From positions 1 through 18,209 of the forward strand of contig PWVU01000125.1 of NCBI GenBank assembly GCA_003561715.1: a DNA stretch of 18,209 nt, in the 5' to 3' direction. Shown piece by piece: positions 7,315-13,516 of the stretch. The notes beneath the pieces were generated by a model. That model saw only the letters and a program-made list of their open reading frames with translations, ran no database searches and was not told where the DNA came from. The position numbers were made by a program, and so were the translations under genes. The stretch comes from Candidatus Kaiserbacteria bacterium (lineage in GTDB: Bacteria > Patescibacteriota > Minisyncoccia > Phycocordibacterales > UBA12088). Within the stretch, counting starts at the first letter, position 1, and each line of letters opens with the position of its first letter.

Positions 7315-7944
7315 TCATCGTAGCACATGCTCCTCAAATACGCTGAGAAGACGCTCTGCAATACGTGCATAGCCGGCATCATTGGGATGAATAGCATCAC
7401 TCATGTATGCACTGTTGCCAAACAGTCCGTCAAGAACGTCCGGCACATATACCGAACCTGTCTCGCGAGCCAAGTCTGAAAGCGCTCTTCCAAAACTCCC
7501 ATCGCCGAGCGCCCCACCCCGAACACCGATGAGTATCACCATGCTTCCTTCTTGTTGGAGCGTGTCGATGATGCGTCGCAGATTGTCGAGTGTTGTCTCA
7601 CGCGGTACACGCCTGAGCGTGTCGTTGCCACCAAGAAGCACCAGAGTGACGTCGGGTCGGTGTGCCTGCACGTCGCGGATGCGCGCGAGCGCATCCTCGG
7701 TCGTGTCGCCGGGGATTCCTTCGTTGATGATCGGGCGCCCCAATCGCTCTTCAAGGATCGTAACAAATCCACCACCCGAAGAGCCGGTGCCATAGACCAA
7801 ACTGTCACCGAACGCAACGATGGTGTCCCCGGAGGGTGGCGCATTGGTAATGGCATATCCGCGATCAGCGAACAGCCACCAACTTAATGAGAGTATACTC
7901 AAACCAACGACTCCCAAAATGAAGTGAATTTTTTGTAAGCACAT
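7315..7944 (-). CDS. SGNH/GDSL-family esterase (TesA-like arylesterase/acylhydrolase)
   Basis: 209 residues. The N-terminal signal anchor (~8-25, FILGVVGLSILSLSWWLF) puts the enzyme outside the membrane. All four SGNH blocks are present: block I IVAFGDSLVYG with nucleophile S48; block II NEGIPGD with G79; block III LLGGND with N107; block V SDAIHPND with D183 and H186. The family hydrolyses acyl esters; lysophospholipase, thioesterase or carbohydrate deacetylase activity cannot be told apart from sequence. The leader upstream of the ATG is mostly the heptamer repeat at 7960-8001, an unusual position that may affect expression. Confidence 0.88.
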   Translation of the reverse strand: MCLQKIHFILGVVGLSILSLSWWLFADRGYAITNAPPSGDTIVAFGDSLVYGTGSSGGGFVTILEERLGRPIINEGIPGDTTEDALARIRDVQAHRPDVTLVLLGGNDTLRRVPRETTLDNLRRIIDTLQQEGSMVILIGVRGGALGDGSFGRALSDLARETGSVYVPDVLDGLFGNSAYMSDAIHPNDAGYARIAERLLSVFEEHVLR

Positions 7945-7959
7945 GATCGAGAGTGAGTG

Positions 7960-8001
7960 CCTAAACCCTAAACCCTAAACCCTAAACCCTAAACCCTAAA
8001 C
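7960..8001. repeat. Six exact tandem copies of the telomere-type heptamer CCTAAAC
   Basis: 42 bp of perfect (CCTAAAC)6, the same heptamer family as the plant telomere repeat (CCCTAAA/TTTAGGG). It fills most of the 60-nt gap between the protease stop (8005) and the GDSL esterase start (7944), and would be transcribed as GUUUAGG repeats in the esterase leader. The unit of 7 is not a multiple of three, but the array lies outside both coding frames. Confidence 0.98.
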
Positions 8002-8003
8002 AA

Positions 8004-8009
8004 ATTATA
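8004..8009 (-). promoter_or_regulatory. Possible -10 (TATAAT) before the esterase leader
   Basis: Minus-strand TATAAT overlaps the protease stop codon and abuts the heptamer array. No fitting -35 or TG extension is present. If used, transcription would start inside the repeat. Confidence 0.25.
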
Positions 8010-8961
8010 GTGGCAATATTCGCGCCAGCGACTCAATGGGGCCGGTCACCGCAAGCGTTGGAATGCCGAGAAAACAATTGTCGCGCACGTGCACCGCCGC
8101 TCCGCCTGAATTACCTCGTTCGATCTTCGCCGAAGTAATAATGAATCCATTATCAAATCCCGACACAATACCCTCGGTCACCGTAATCGACTCACGCGCC
8201 CCCACACCCGGATATCCCAATATGAACAGTGCGTCGCCGAGTGCTGGGGCTCGGTCGCATGAGCGTACCGCCGTGGTCACTCCCATACGCGCCCGATCGT
8301 TTGGAGGAATAGGAATGTAGGCGATATCACGGTCTTGCACAATCTGTATGCTCACGCCGGGGGCGGTAAACGATGCGTCGCGCTCAGGAACATTCACCTC
8401 ACATGAAATCGGCATCAGATCCACATCTGCGTCTATAATATGCGCATTGGTCACAAACACCGGTACACCGGCCTGTAGCGTTGCAACCGCCGATCCGGAA
8501 GATCGCGCGGTGCGAGTCGGACCAAGCCGAAAGGTGCAAGACACCCGCGCCACACGCGGACTCCATTCAGCAATGCGGTCGGTCACGGTAGGTTGTTCAA
8601 GCACTCGCTGTTGACGTGCGACCGCCCCCGACAGAGCACTTACTTCGCCCGCCAATCGCGCACGCTCTCCGGCAAGCTCCGCCAGTTGCGCTTCAGCATC
8701 CAGACGCGCCTCAACACTCTCGGCAAGCGCGAGCGTCATCTCCGCCAACTCTTCGCGCACGGCCAGATAGGATTCTTGTAACTCGCTTACCGTTTGCTCA
8801 AATATGACCGTACGTGCTTTGAGTACCTCAACCGTGTCGATCAACTGCAACATGCGCACCACGAACGCACCCTCAATTAACACAAGTCCCACAAAAAACA
8901 CCCCGGCAATTGCAATGAGTGACCTGGTGCCAATGCGGTGTGGCGGGTGCGCGTGCTCCAT
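8005..8961 (-). CDS. Membrane-anchored coiled-coil trypsin-like serine protease
   Basis: 318 residues. Order: TM (~13-36), a long alanine/glutamate-rich coiled coil (~45-120), then a trypsin-fold protease domain (~132-310). The catalytic triad is visible: H174 (VTNAHII), D212 (QDRDIAYI) and S285 (ERGNSGGAA, with the GNSGG motif of the HtrA/S1C type). The family cleaves misfolded or specific extracytoplasmic proteins. There is no PDZ domain; the coiled coil may instead set oligomer state or distance from the membrane. Four Cys (142, 187, 235, 296) could form two disulfides, fitting an extracytoplasmic location. An extended -10 lies 6 nt before the ATG. Confidence 0.88.
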   Translation of the reverse strand: MEHAHPPHRIGTRSLIAIAGVFFVGLVLIEGAFVVRMLQLIDTVEVLKARTVIFEQTVSELQESYLAVREELAEMTLALAESVEARLDAEAQLAELAGERARLAGEVSALSGAVARQQRVLEQPTVTDRIAEWSPRVARVSCTFRLGPTRTARSSGSAVATLQAGVPVFVTNAHIIDADVDLMPISCEVNVPERDASFTAPGVSIQIVQDRDIAYIPIPPNDRARMGVTTAVRSCDRAPALGDALFILGYPGVGARESITVTEGIVSGFDNGFIITSAKIERGNSGGAAVHVRDNCFLGIPTLAVTGPIESLARILPL

Positions 8962-8967
8962 GCCACT

Positions 8968-8976
8968 ATTCTAGCA
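8968..8976 (-). promoter_or_regulatory. Extended -10 promoter of the protease gene
   Basis: Minus-strand TGCTAGAAT (5 of 6 in the hexamer plus TG) ends 6 nt before the ATG at 8961. This spacing predicts a leaderless or near-leaderless mRNA. Confidence 0.5.
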
Positions 8977-9025
8977 AATGGTACGCGCGGTTGTTACCCG
9001 CAGGTTTGATGCGACAATCAGCGTA

Positions 9026-9430
9026 TTATTTTTTTGCCTTGAGCAGATCGCGGATCTCGGTCAAGAGCACTACATCCTCAGCAGGCTTGGGCTCTGCTTC
9101 AACTTTCTCTTCTTGCTTTTGGAAGCGACTCATTTGCTTAATAACGATGAAAATAGCGAACGCGACGATTACAAACTGTATGATCGTATTTAAGAACAAA
9201 CCATAACCGATCGTTACCGCCGCCGCGTCCTCGGTAGCCGCACGCATCGTGAAAGCAAGCTCTGAAAAATCTACCCCACCGATCAGAATACCCAACGGGG
9301 GCATGATGATATCATCGACAAACGAAGATACGATCTTGCCGAACGCACCACCGATAACGACCGCGACCGCCAAGTCAATAACGTTCCCTTTCATCGCAAA
9401 CGCCTTGAATTCTTCAAGAAATGTCTTCAT
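9026..9430 (-). CDS. mscL: Large-conductance mechanosensitive channel MscL
   Basis: 134 residues, the normal MscL length. The start at 9430 (MKTFLEEFKAFAMKGNVIDLAV) matches the family N-terminus; the frame is open further upstream to 9586, but those 52 residues are unlike MscL and cross the promoter. TM1 contains VIDLAVAVVIGGAFGKIVSSFVDDIIMPPLG, the pore-lining signature. A periplasmic loop follows, then TM2 (LNTIIQFVIVAFAIFIVI) and a C-terminal charged helix ending LTEIRDLLKAKK. The homopentamer opens under membrane tension to release solutes on hypo-osmotic shock. It is probably a single-gene transcript with its own promoter. Confidence 0.96.
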   Translation of the reverse strand: MKTFLEEFKAFAMKGNVIDLAVAVVIGGAFGKIVSSFVDDIIMPPLGILIGGVDFSELAFTMRAATEDAAAVTIGYGLFLNTIIQFVIVAFAIFIVIKQMSRFQKQEEKVEAEPKPAEDVVLLTEIRDLLKAKK

Positions 9431-9461
9431 ATTCAGTATATGAGAGCTTGTAACGTTTTGG

Positions 9462-9470
9462 AGTATAGCA
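9462..9470 (-). promoter_or_regulatory. Extended -10 promoter of mscL
   Basis: Minus-strand TGCTATACT; the expected start near 9455 gives a leader of about 25 nt. A second TATACT at 9440-9435, only 4 nt before the ATG, is too close to be the main promoter. Confidence 0.5.
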
Positions 9471-9506
9471 TGGTTTGAAAGAAGAGTGATTTTTTTGGAG
9501 GAGGAA

Positions 9507-9656
9507 ATGCTTCGACTTGCGTTGACGCACGCCCTTCTTGTGCTTCGAAAAAAAGTTGTTATGCCTACGCCGGCAAATGACAACAATTTTCGATGCGGGT
9601 ACCAAATTCAAATCCGGAATTGGCTTGCCCGAATGCACAAGAAAGGGCGACTATGA
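9507..9656 (+). CDS. Doubtful 49-residue ORF with a strong Shine-Dalgarno
   Basis: The ATG at 9507 is preceded at about 5 nt by GGAGGAGG, the only strong ribosome-binding-like sequence I see in the window. The ORF is MLRLALTHALLVLRKKVVMP... and ends TGA at 9654-9656. The N-terminus is mildly hydrophobic; there is no recognisable family. It runs through the structured region at 9530-9649, so its codons may be a by-product of that element. It lies opposite to the surrounding genes. It may be a leader peptide or chance. Confidence 0.2.
   Translation: MLRLALTHALLVLRKKVVMPTPANDNNFRCGYQIQIRNWLARMHKKGRL
9530..9649. other. Candidate three-way-junction structured element (ncRNA, cis-regulator or inverted-repeat mobile remnant)
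   Basis: P1: 9530-9547 pairs with 9630-9649 (18 bp with two 1-nt bulges, a9642 and t9634). P2: 9545-9551 with 9587-9593, then 9555-9561 with 9578-9584 and 9562-9565 with 9572-9575, 6-nt loop. P3: 9596-9599 with 9628-9631 and 9602-9609 with 9617-9623 (one bulge). P1 trimmed to 9530-9543/9635-9649 is compatible with P2 and P3, giving a Y-shaped fold with few unpaired bases. It lies between ygjP-like and mscL genes, 5 nt from the hairpin at 9655-9681. The strand of action is unknown. Confidence 0.55.
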
Positions 9657-9681
9657 GGCGGCAATCCGTGATTGCCGCCTC
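9655..9681 (-). terminator. Perfect 12-bp hairpin after the YgjP-like gene
   Basis: gaggcggcaatc / gattgccgcctc with a 3-nt loop, starting 3 nt after the TAG of the metallopeptidase gene on the minus strand. It is very GC-rich but followed by CATAGTCGCCCTTT rather than a clean U-run, so termination may be weak; it could also stabilise the 3' end. Confidence 0.5.
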
Positions 9682-9684
9682 ACG

Positions 9685-10122
9685 CTACTCCACCCGCATC
9701 ACCCCACCTCGCATCCGCACGCGCGCAAGCTCCCGCTTGCGTGCCTTGTAGTCGGGTATCGCACGCGCAACCAACGCCCAAAACGCTTTGCTGTGATTGA
9801 ACTGTGCCAAATGACACAACTCGTGCACGATCAGGTAGTCTTGCAAATGTGGCGGAAGGAATACAATGCGATAGTTGAAATTAAGATTGCCCAAACTCGA
9901 GCAACTTCCCCAGCAGGTCTTTTGATTACGTATTGCAATACGGCCGACGCGAAAACCGTATGCGCGATTGAGCTCCGCTACACGCTCATGCACAAGCGTG
10001 CGCGCCGCTTCTTTGTGTTTGAGGTAGTGCGATGATTGTGCGCGTGTTTTGCGCGCGCACCGCTTGGGCGCAGGCACTTGTGTGCGAGAAAAAAGACCGA
10101 ACAGTGCATACACGAAACGCAT
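9685..10122 (-). CDS. YgjP-like (DUF45/M48-type) zinc metallopeptidase
   Basis: 145 residues from the ATG at 10122. The frame is open further upstream to 10380, but that would overlap the Gmad2 gene and gives an unrelated Arg-rich stretch. The core is the family signature: KTCWGSCSSLGNLNFNYRIVFLPPHLQDYLIVHELCHL, with H100-E101-xx-H104 and a third ligand H110 in NHSKAFW. The C-terminal helix ends in basic residues. YgjP/DUF45 proteins are soluble putative zinc proteases sometimes linked to type I restriction or phage genes; none are nearby. Substrate unknown. An extended -10 ends 8 nt before this ATG, supporting the short start. Confidence 0.88.
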   Translation of the reverse strand: MRFVYALFGLFSRTQVPAPKRCARKTRAQSSHYLKHKEAARTLVHERVAELNRAYGFRVGRIAIRNQKTCWGSCSSLGNLNFNYRIVFLPPHLQDYLIVHELCHLAQFNHSKAFWALVARAIPDYKARKRELARVRMRGGVMRVE

Positions 10123-10130
10123 GAGGCTAC

Positions 10131-10139
10131 AGTGTAGCA
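10131..10139 (-). promoter_or_regulatory. Extended -10 promoter of the YgjP-like gene
   Basis: Minus-strand TGCTACACT followed by 8 nt and the ATG at 10122, which predicts a leaderless mRNA. The hexamer matches consensus at 4 of 6. Confidence 0.35.
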
Positions 10140-10150
10140 TACGAACAGCA

Positions 10151-10169
10151 CGCGCATCAGTGATGCGCG
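10151..10169 (-). terminator. 9-bp hairpin after the Gmad2-domain gene
   Basis: cgcgcatca and tgatgcgcg flank one base; in practice the loop opens to 5-7 nt. It lies 29 nt after the Gmad2 stop (minus strand) without a U-run. Possible weak terminator. Confidence 0.35.
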
Positions 10170-10198
10170 CGGTGTTCTTCACCGAAATCGGTATCGGT

Positions 10199-10813
10199 CT
10201 ACTCCACCTCAAGGACTTCGATCGCTTCCGTCTCCATTTCAAGCAACATAAACGTAACCGGTATCTCAAGACGATCATCATTCTCCGGTAGTCCGCTCGG
10301 ATTGTCGCGATGCAAGATAAGTGTTCCGCTCGTCTCACCCTCGGGCAATTCGAACTCAAGAGTCGACGTGAACGGCACATAGTCTTCGGTCATCCACTCG
10401 CCTTGTGCGGTCGCGAAGTGCATTACAATTGTCTCACCTTCGCTATCGACCAACTCAACGGGAAAATCCGCCTCGAAGTACCACATACCGCGCGCTTCTC
10501 CGCTGATCGCAAGCGGACTCATCACCATCTCGCCAGGCTGTGGCGCAGTGATCGAGATGATGTCGTCATTGCCCATCTCGGTAACAAAGACCGGTCCTGC
10601 GGGCTCCTCGGGCATATCAACTTCCTCCGTAAAGAGGGTGCCGGTGCCATCGGCACACTGGCGTGGGAAACTCTCCATCACGGGAAAGCCCGCTTCGACA
10701 CATTCTTCAAATGAATTGACGGCGAGTACTTGCTCGTCATGCGCGCGATCCCACCACAGGTAGATACCGCCCACCAGCGCAAGCACCAGCACGATAAGTA
10801 TAATTTGTTTCAT
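10199..10813 (-). CDS. Membrane-anchored Gmad2-domain protein
   Basis: 204 residues. N-terminal TM (~3-21, no lipobox Cys). A short motif follows at ~33-62, NSFEECVEAGFPVMESFPRQC, with C38 and C53; I associate this with many Patescibacterial envelope proteins. The C-terminal ~85-190 is a Gmad2-type immunoglobulin-like domain (bacterial spore germination family): SPLAISGEARGMWYFEADFPVELVDSEGETI...GEWMTEDYVPFTSTLEF. Such domains bind or scaffold at the outer face of the membrane; no enzymatic residues are known. It ends in a Glu-rich tail. It lies 81 nt downstream of msrAB and may be co-transcribed or separately started; the upstream region is AT-rich without a clear -35. Confidence 0.82.
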   Translation of the reverse strand: MKQIILIVLVLALVGGIYLWWDRAHDEQVLAVNSFEECVEAGFPVMESFPRQCADGTGTLFTEEVDMPEEPAGPVFVTEMGNDDIISITAPQPGEMVMSPLAISGEARGMWYFEADFPVELVDSEGETIVMHFATAQGEWMTEDYVPFTSTLEFELPEGETSGTLILHRDNPSGLPENDDRLEIPVTFMLLEMETEAIEVLEVE

Positions 10814-10894
10814 AATTGAGTATCATATTATTTACCTTGCAATGGTACCCAGTCTATCAAACTTTTTACACTCGTGCAGGACGAGGGGCGTGCG

Positions 10895-11926
10895 TCATTC
10901 TGTTTTGGCAAAGAGGCGCAGTAATTCGCCATACCCTTCTTGTTCCATTTCTTCCTTGGGAATGAAGCGAAGTGCCGCTGAGTTCATGCAGTAGCGCATG
11001 CCGCCTCGCTCTTGCGGTCCATCGGAGAATACATGTCCGAGATGAGAATCAGCGTGCTTGGAGCGTACTTCGGTGCGGGTCGTAAACAACTTTCGATCTT
11101 CACGCGTTGTGATCGCGTCTGGCGCGATGGGACGGACAAACGACGGCCAGCCGGTGCCCGAGTCGTACTTATCGCTCGAAGAAAAGAGCGGCTCGCCGGA
11201 GACGATATCGACATAGATACCCTCTCGATGCTCGTCGTGATACTCATTTTGAAATGGCGGCTCGGTGCCTTCGTGTTGAGTGACGTTGTATTGAAGCGAC
11301 GTCAGACGTGTGCGCAATGCTTCGTCGGTGGGTTTGTGGTACGCGACGGGAGCGGGCTCGCTTTGCACGGGCGGCGCGCTTTGCGCGCCGCCTATCCCTC
11401 CCTTTTCCTTCCCCCAATACTTTTCCCTAAACGCATCGCGCCCGGATGCGCTCCGATAGGCCTCATAATGCGACGTATTTTTTTGATAGTACGCTTGATG
11501 ATATTCCTCAGCGGGCCAAAACCGTGCGCGTGGGAGAAGCGCTACCGCAAGCGGTTTTTCAAAGCGCAGCGCGACCTCAGCAAGCACCTCTTCAGCCACT
11601 CGTTTCTCTTCATCGCTCACGTAAAAGATGGCGGGCGCGTACCCCGCTCCGCGATCGTGAAATGAACCATCGCCATCGGTCGGATCGATCCCTTGCACAA
11701 AGTGAAGTAACAGATCATGGAGCGACAGAGCGGATGGATCATACGTCACCTCGACCGCTTCGCGATGTCCACCCACTGCGTAATTCTCATAGGTCGGATT
11801 CTCCGTCGTCCCTCCTGTATACCCCGAGTACGCGGAAACAACCCCCGGCACTTTTTTCATATCCGCCTCCACACACCAAAAACATCCCCCGGCAAGAATT
11901 ATCGTGCACTGTGTATGTTCTTGCAT
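10895..11926 (-). CDS. msrAB: MsrA-MsrB fusion: peptide methionine sulfoxide reductase
   Basis: 343 residues from the ATG at 11926 (the longer frame to 11965 overlaps the upstream gene). MsrA domain ~8-170: GGCFWCVEADM with catalytic C15, GYTGG, NPTYENY, HREAVEVTYDP, reducing the S-epimer of Met sulfoxide. A Pro/Ala linker ~175-198 follows. MsrB domain ~203-335: LQYNVTQHEGTEPPFQNEY, SGTGWPSF, SKHADSHLGHVFSDGP and catalytic C313 in RYCMNSAALRF, reducing the R-epimer. The two CxxC zinc pairs of classical MsrB are absent, as in other fused MsrB proteins. The only Cys are 7, 15, 18 and 313, so no resolving Cys is evident in the MsrB half. There is no signal peptide, so it is cytosolic. It is 17 nt after the hydrolase gene. 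Confidence 0.95.
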   Translation of the reverse strand: MQEHTQCTIILAGGCFWCVEADMKKVPGVVSAYSGYTGGTTENPTYENYAVGGHREAVEVTYDPSALSLHDLLLHFVQGIDPTDGDGSFHDRGAGYAPAIFYVSDEEKRVAEEVLAEVALRFEKPLAVALLPRARFWPAEEYHQAYYQKNTSHYEAYRSASGRDAFREKYWGKEKGGIGGAQSAPPVQSEPAPVAYHKPTDEALRTRLTSLQYNVTQHEGTEPPFQNEYHDEHREGIYVDIVSGEPLFSSSDKYDSGTGWPSFVRPIAPDAITTREDRKLFTTRTEVRSKHADSHLGHVFSDGPQERGGMRYCMNSAALRFIPKEEMEQEGYGELLRLFAKTE

Positions 11927-11943
11927 GGATGCGCGCGGTATAT

Positions 11944-12681
11944 TTACTGATACTTTGAAAACCACCGCTCACTTTCTCGATACACTCGCTCCTGCATTCC
12001 CGCGCGGTCGTTGAAATAGTGCGTTGCGCCCTTGACGATCGTGAGCTTTTTGGGCTCCGATGCCTTCTTCATATACGCATGCGCGCCCTTCATCAGTACA
12101 CCTTTCTCTGCCACACATATGTGGAGCGGTTTCTTGAAGTGCGCAGGCAACGTATCCCACGAAAGCGAATCTACTTCGCGAACCATCGCACTGCTCAAGA
12201 TCGGGTTTACCCCCCATGGCATGACATACCCGTCGAGCTCTTGCACAAATGTCCCCGGAGGAACATTGTACCGTCGCTTTGAGAATGAAAGTCCATACGA
12301 CGGATCCCAGAGAGAAGCCGCATCGAACGCCTGATCGCGGGATGCGAGAATGACCGGACCTGCAAAGCTGTGCCCTGTAACATACACGCGCTTAACTCCC
12401 CTCTCCTTAAAGTGTTGAACAACAGCATCGAAATCATCGACATGCGTCGAGAATGTCATATCCTTCAACTGTCGTGCGCCTTCGCGCCAATCATAAAAGT
12501 TAAAACGATAGGTGGCGTACCCGTGCTTCTGAAACCACGCGGTACCTCGTTCGTACAGTACCTCATCCATGGTGCACGCCATGCCGTGCAGAATGATCAC
12601 AAGCGGTTTTCGAAAACCACCGGCATGCATTCCGTATATGCGATGCTTGTCTTGAGTATCAATCGTACAAAGTTTTTCCAT
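11944..12681 (-). CDS. Alpha/beta hydrolase (dienelactone hydrolase/lipase-like)
   Basis: 245 residues, cytosolic. The fold shows the oxyanion strand IILHGMACTMDE (~29-40), nucleophile elbow TGHSFAG with S105, and C-terminal KGATHYF with H221. The usual acid position after strand 7 (LHICVAEKGVLMKGA, ~187-200) has no Asp; E192 is the nearest candidate, so the triad may use Glu or an unusual site. Substrate cannot be predicted. It starts 9 nt after the rRNA methyltransferase gene and is 17 nt upstream of msrAB, suggesting an operon, although it also has its own extended -10 that overlaps the methyltransferase stop codon. Confidence 0.82.
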   Translation of the reverse strand: MEKLCTIDTQDKHRIYGMHAGGFRKPLVIILHGMACTMDEVLYERGTAWFQKHGYATYRFNFYDWREGARQLKDMTFSTHVDDFDAVVQHFKERGVKRVYVTGHSFAGPVILASRDQAFDAASLWDPSYGLSFSKRRYNVPPGTFVQELDGYVMPWGVNPILSSAMVREVDSLSWDTLPAHFKKPLHICVAEKGVLMKGAHAYMKKASEPKKLTIVKGATHYFNDRAGMQERVYRESERWFSKYQ

Positions 12682-12687
12682 GTCACT

Positions 12688-12696
12688 AGTTTACCA
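12688..12696 (-). promoter_or_regulatory. Extended -10 before the alpha/beta hydrolase gene
   Basis: Minus-strand TGGTAAACT, ending 6 nt before the ATG at 12681 and overlapping the TAA of the upstream gene. The hexamer is 4 of 6; the spacing matches the protease and DUF924 genes. Confidence 0.3.
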
Positions 12697-13461
12697 CAAC
12701 GCCCCCGAATGCCGCACGCTCCACTGGTAGAGTGCGATCGAGGTTGCGGTAGCGGCGTTGAGAGATTCGATGCGTGAGTGAATGGGAATCGAAAGCGCGA
12801 TATCGCACTCCTCCAATGTCTTCTCGCGCAAGCCGGGCCCTTCGCCACCCACCACGATCACACTTGGCTTGCGAAAATCCTCTTCATGGATGCTGGTGCC
12901 ACCCTCGCCCGCAAGACCGTATATCCAAAAGCCGCGCTCTTTGAGATCGCGCAACACCGTATTAACGTTGCCGATCGAAACAAGTGGCACCGAGAAGACC
13001 GCGCCTGCCGATACCTTCACCACCGTCCCGGTGACCGGTGCCTGCCGATGCTCGGGAATGAGTACGCCTGCGGCACCAAAGGCCGCGGCACTTCGAATGA
13101 TCGCACCGACATTTTGAGGATCTTGCACTTCACCCAACACGACCAGCACTGTATCGTCGGTCACCTCTGCATCTTCCCAAAACTTCGCATACGAGCGCAT
13201 GAGCTTGCCGGGTTGTACCTCGGCGATCACTCCTTGATGCACTGCGTCACTTGGTACACCTGCGGGTGGTGTGCGCGGATCGAAATCGGCAATACTTACT
13301 CCCGTGCGTTTGAGCTCAATATCGACATCACCCCGCTTTGCGCCTCGCGCTCGCAGTACGCGCACCACCGCTTCGGGCTTGTGCGCAAGCGCTTCCAGCA
13401 CGGCATGACGTCCGAAGATGTAGGTCGGGATCGGTGTATTTTTTTTCGTTCGTTTTTGCAT
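12691..13461 (-). CDS. rlmB: SpoU/TrmH-family rRNA 2'-O-methyltransferase (RlmB-type)
   Basis: 256 residues from the ATG at 13461; the open frame continues to 13551 but would overlap the DUF924 gene and lacks family similarity. The N-terminal substrate-binding domain (~13-85, IFGRHAVLEAL...HQGVIAEV) is of the L30e-like type. The C-terminal SPOUT domain (~105-250) has motif 1 LGEVQDPQNVGAIIRSA (N117, R123), motif 2 VIVVGGEGPGL and motif 3 IPIHSRIESLNAATATSIALY, forming the deep-knot SAM site. RlmB methylates G2251 of 23S rRNA; the exact site here is inferred. A promoter with -35 TTTACA and -10 TACACT lies directly upstream of this start. Confidence 0.9.
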   Translation of the reverse strand: MQKRTKKNTPIPTYIFGRHAVLEALAHKPEAVVRVLRARGAKRGDVDIELKRTGVSIADFDPRTPPAGVPSDAVHQGVIAEVQPGKLMRSYAKFWEDAEVTDDTVLVVLGEVQDPQNVGAIIRSAAAFGAAGVLIPEHRQAPVTGTVVKVSAGAVFSVPLVSIGNVNTVLRDLKERGFWIYGLAGEGGTSIHEEDFRKPSVIVVGGEGPGLREKTLEECDIALSIPIHSRIESLNAATATSIALYQWSVRHSGALW

Positions 13462-13467
13462 GGAGTG

Positions 13468-13495
13468 AGTGTACGCCAATTCACAACAATGTAAA
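13468..13495 (-). promoter_or_regulatory. Promoter of the RlmB-type methyltransferase gene
   Basis: Minus strand: -35 TTTACA (13495-13490, 5 of 6), 16-nt spacer, -10 TACACT (13473-13468), then 6 nt to the ATG at 13461. Predicted leaderless mRNA, and it supports the internal start over 13551. Confidence 0.45.
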
Positions 13496-13516
13496 CTCTC
13501 TGAAGGAGGAGCGAAA

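Noticed and set aside
7940..8010. CRISPR array at the heptamer repeat
   Set aside because: Units are 7 bp and directly adjacent, with no spacers.
9431..9586. N-terminal extension of MscL
   Set aside because: MscL starts at the conserved MKTFLEEFKAF (9430); the extra 52 residues are unlike the family and cross the extended -10 promoter.
9600..9625. tRNA T-arm (TTCAAATCC) in the structured region
   Set aside because: No acceptor stem, anticodon arm or CCA end fits around it; the motif is in the loop of an 8-bp arm of the larger fold.
10123..10380. N-terminal extension of the YgjP-like protein
   Set aside because: It would overlap the Gmad2 gene by about 180 nt and encode an Arg-rich shadow; the promoter at 10131-10139 supports 10122.
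12778..13494. Plus-strand ORF of 238 codons opposite rlmB
   Set aside because: Antisense of a gene with all SPOUT motifs; the translation has no family features.
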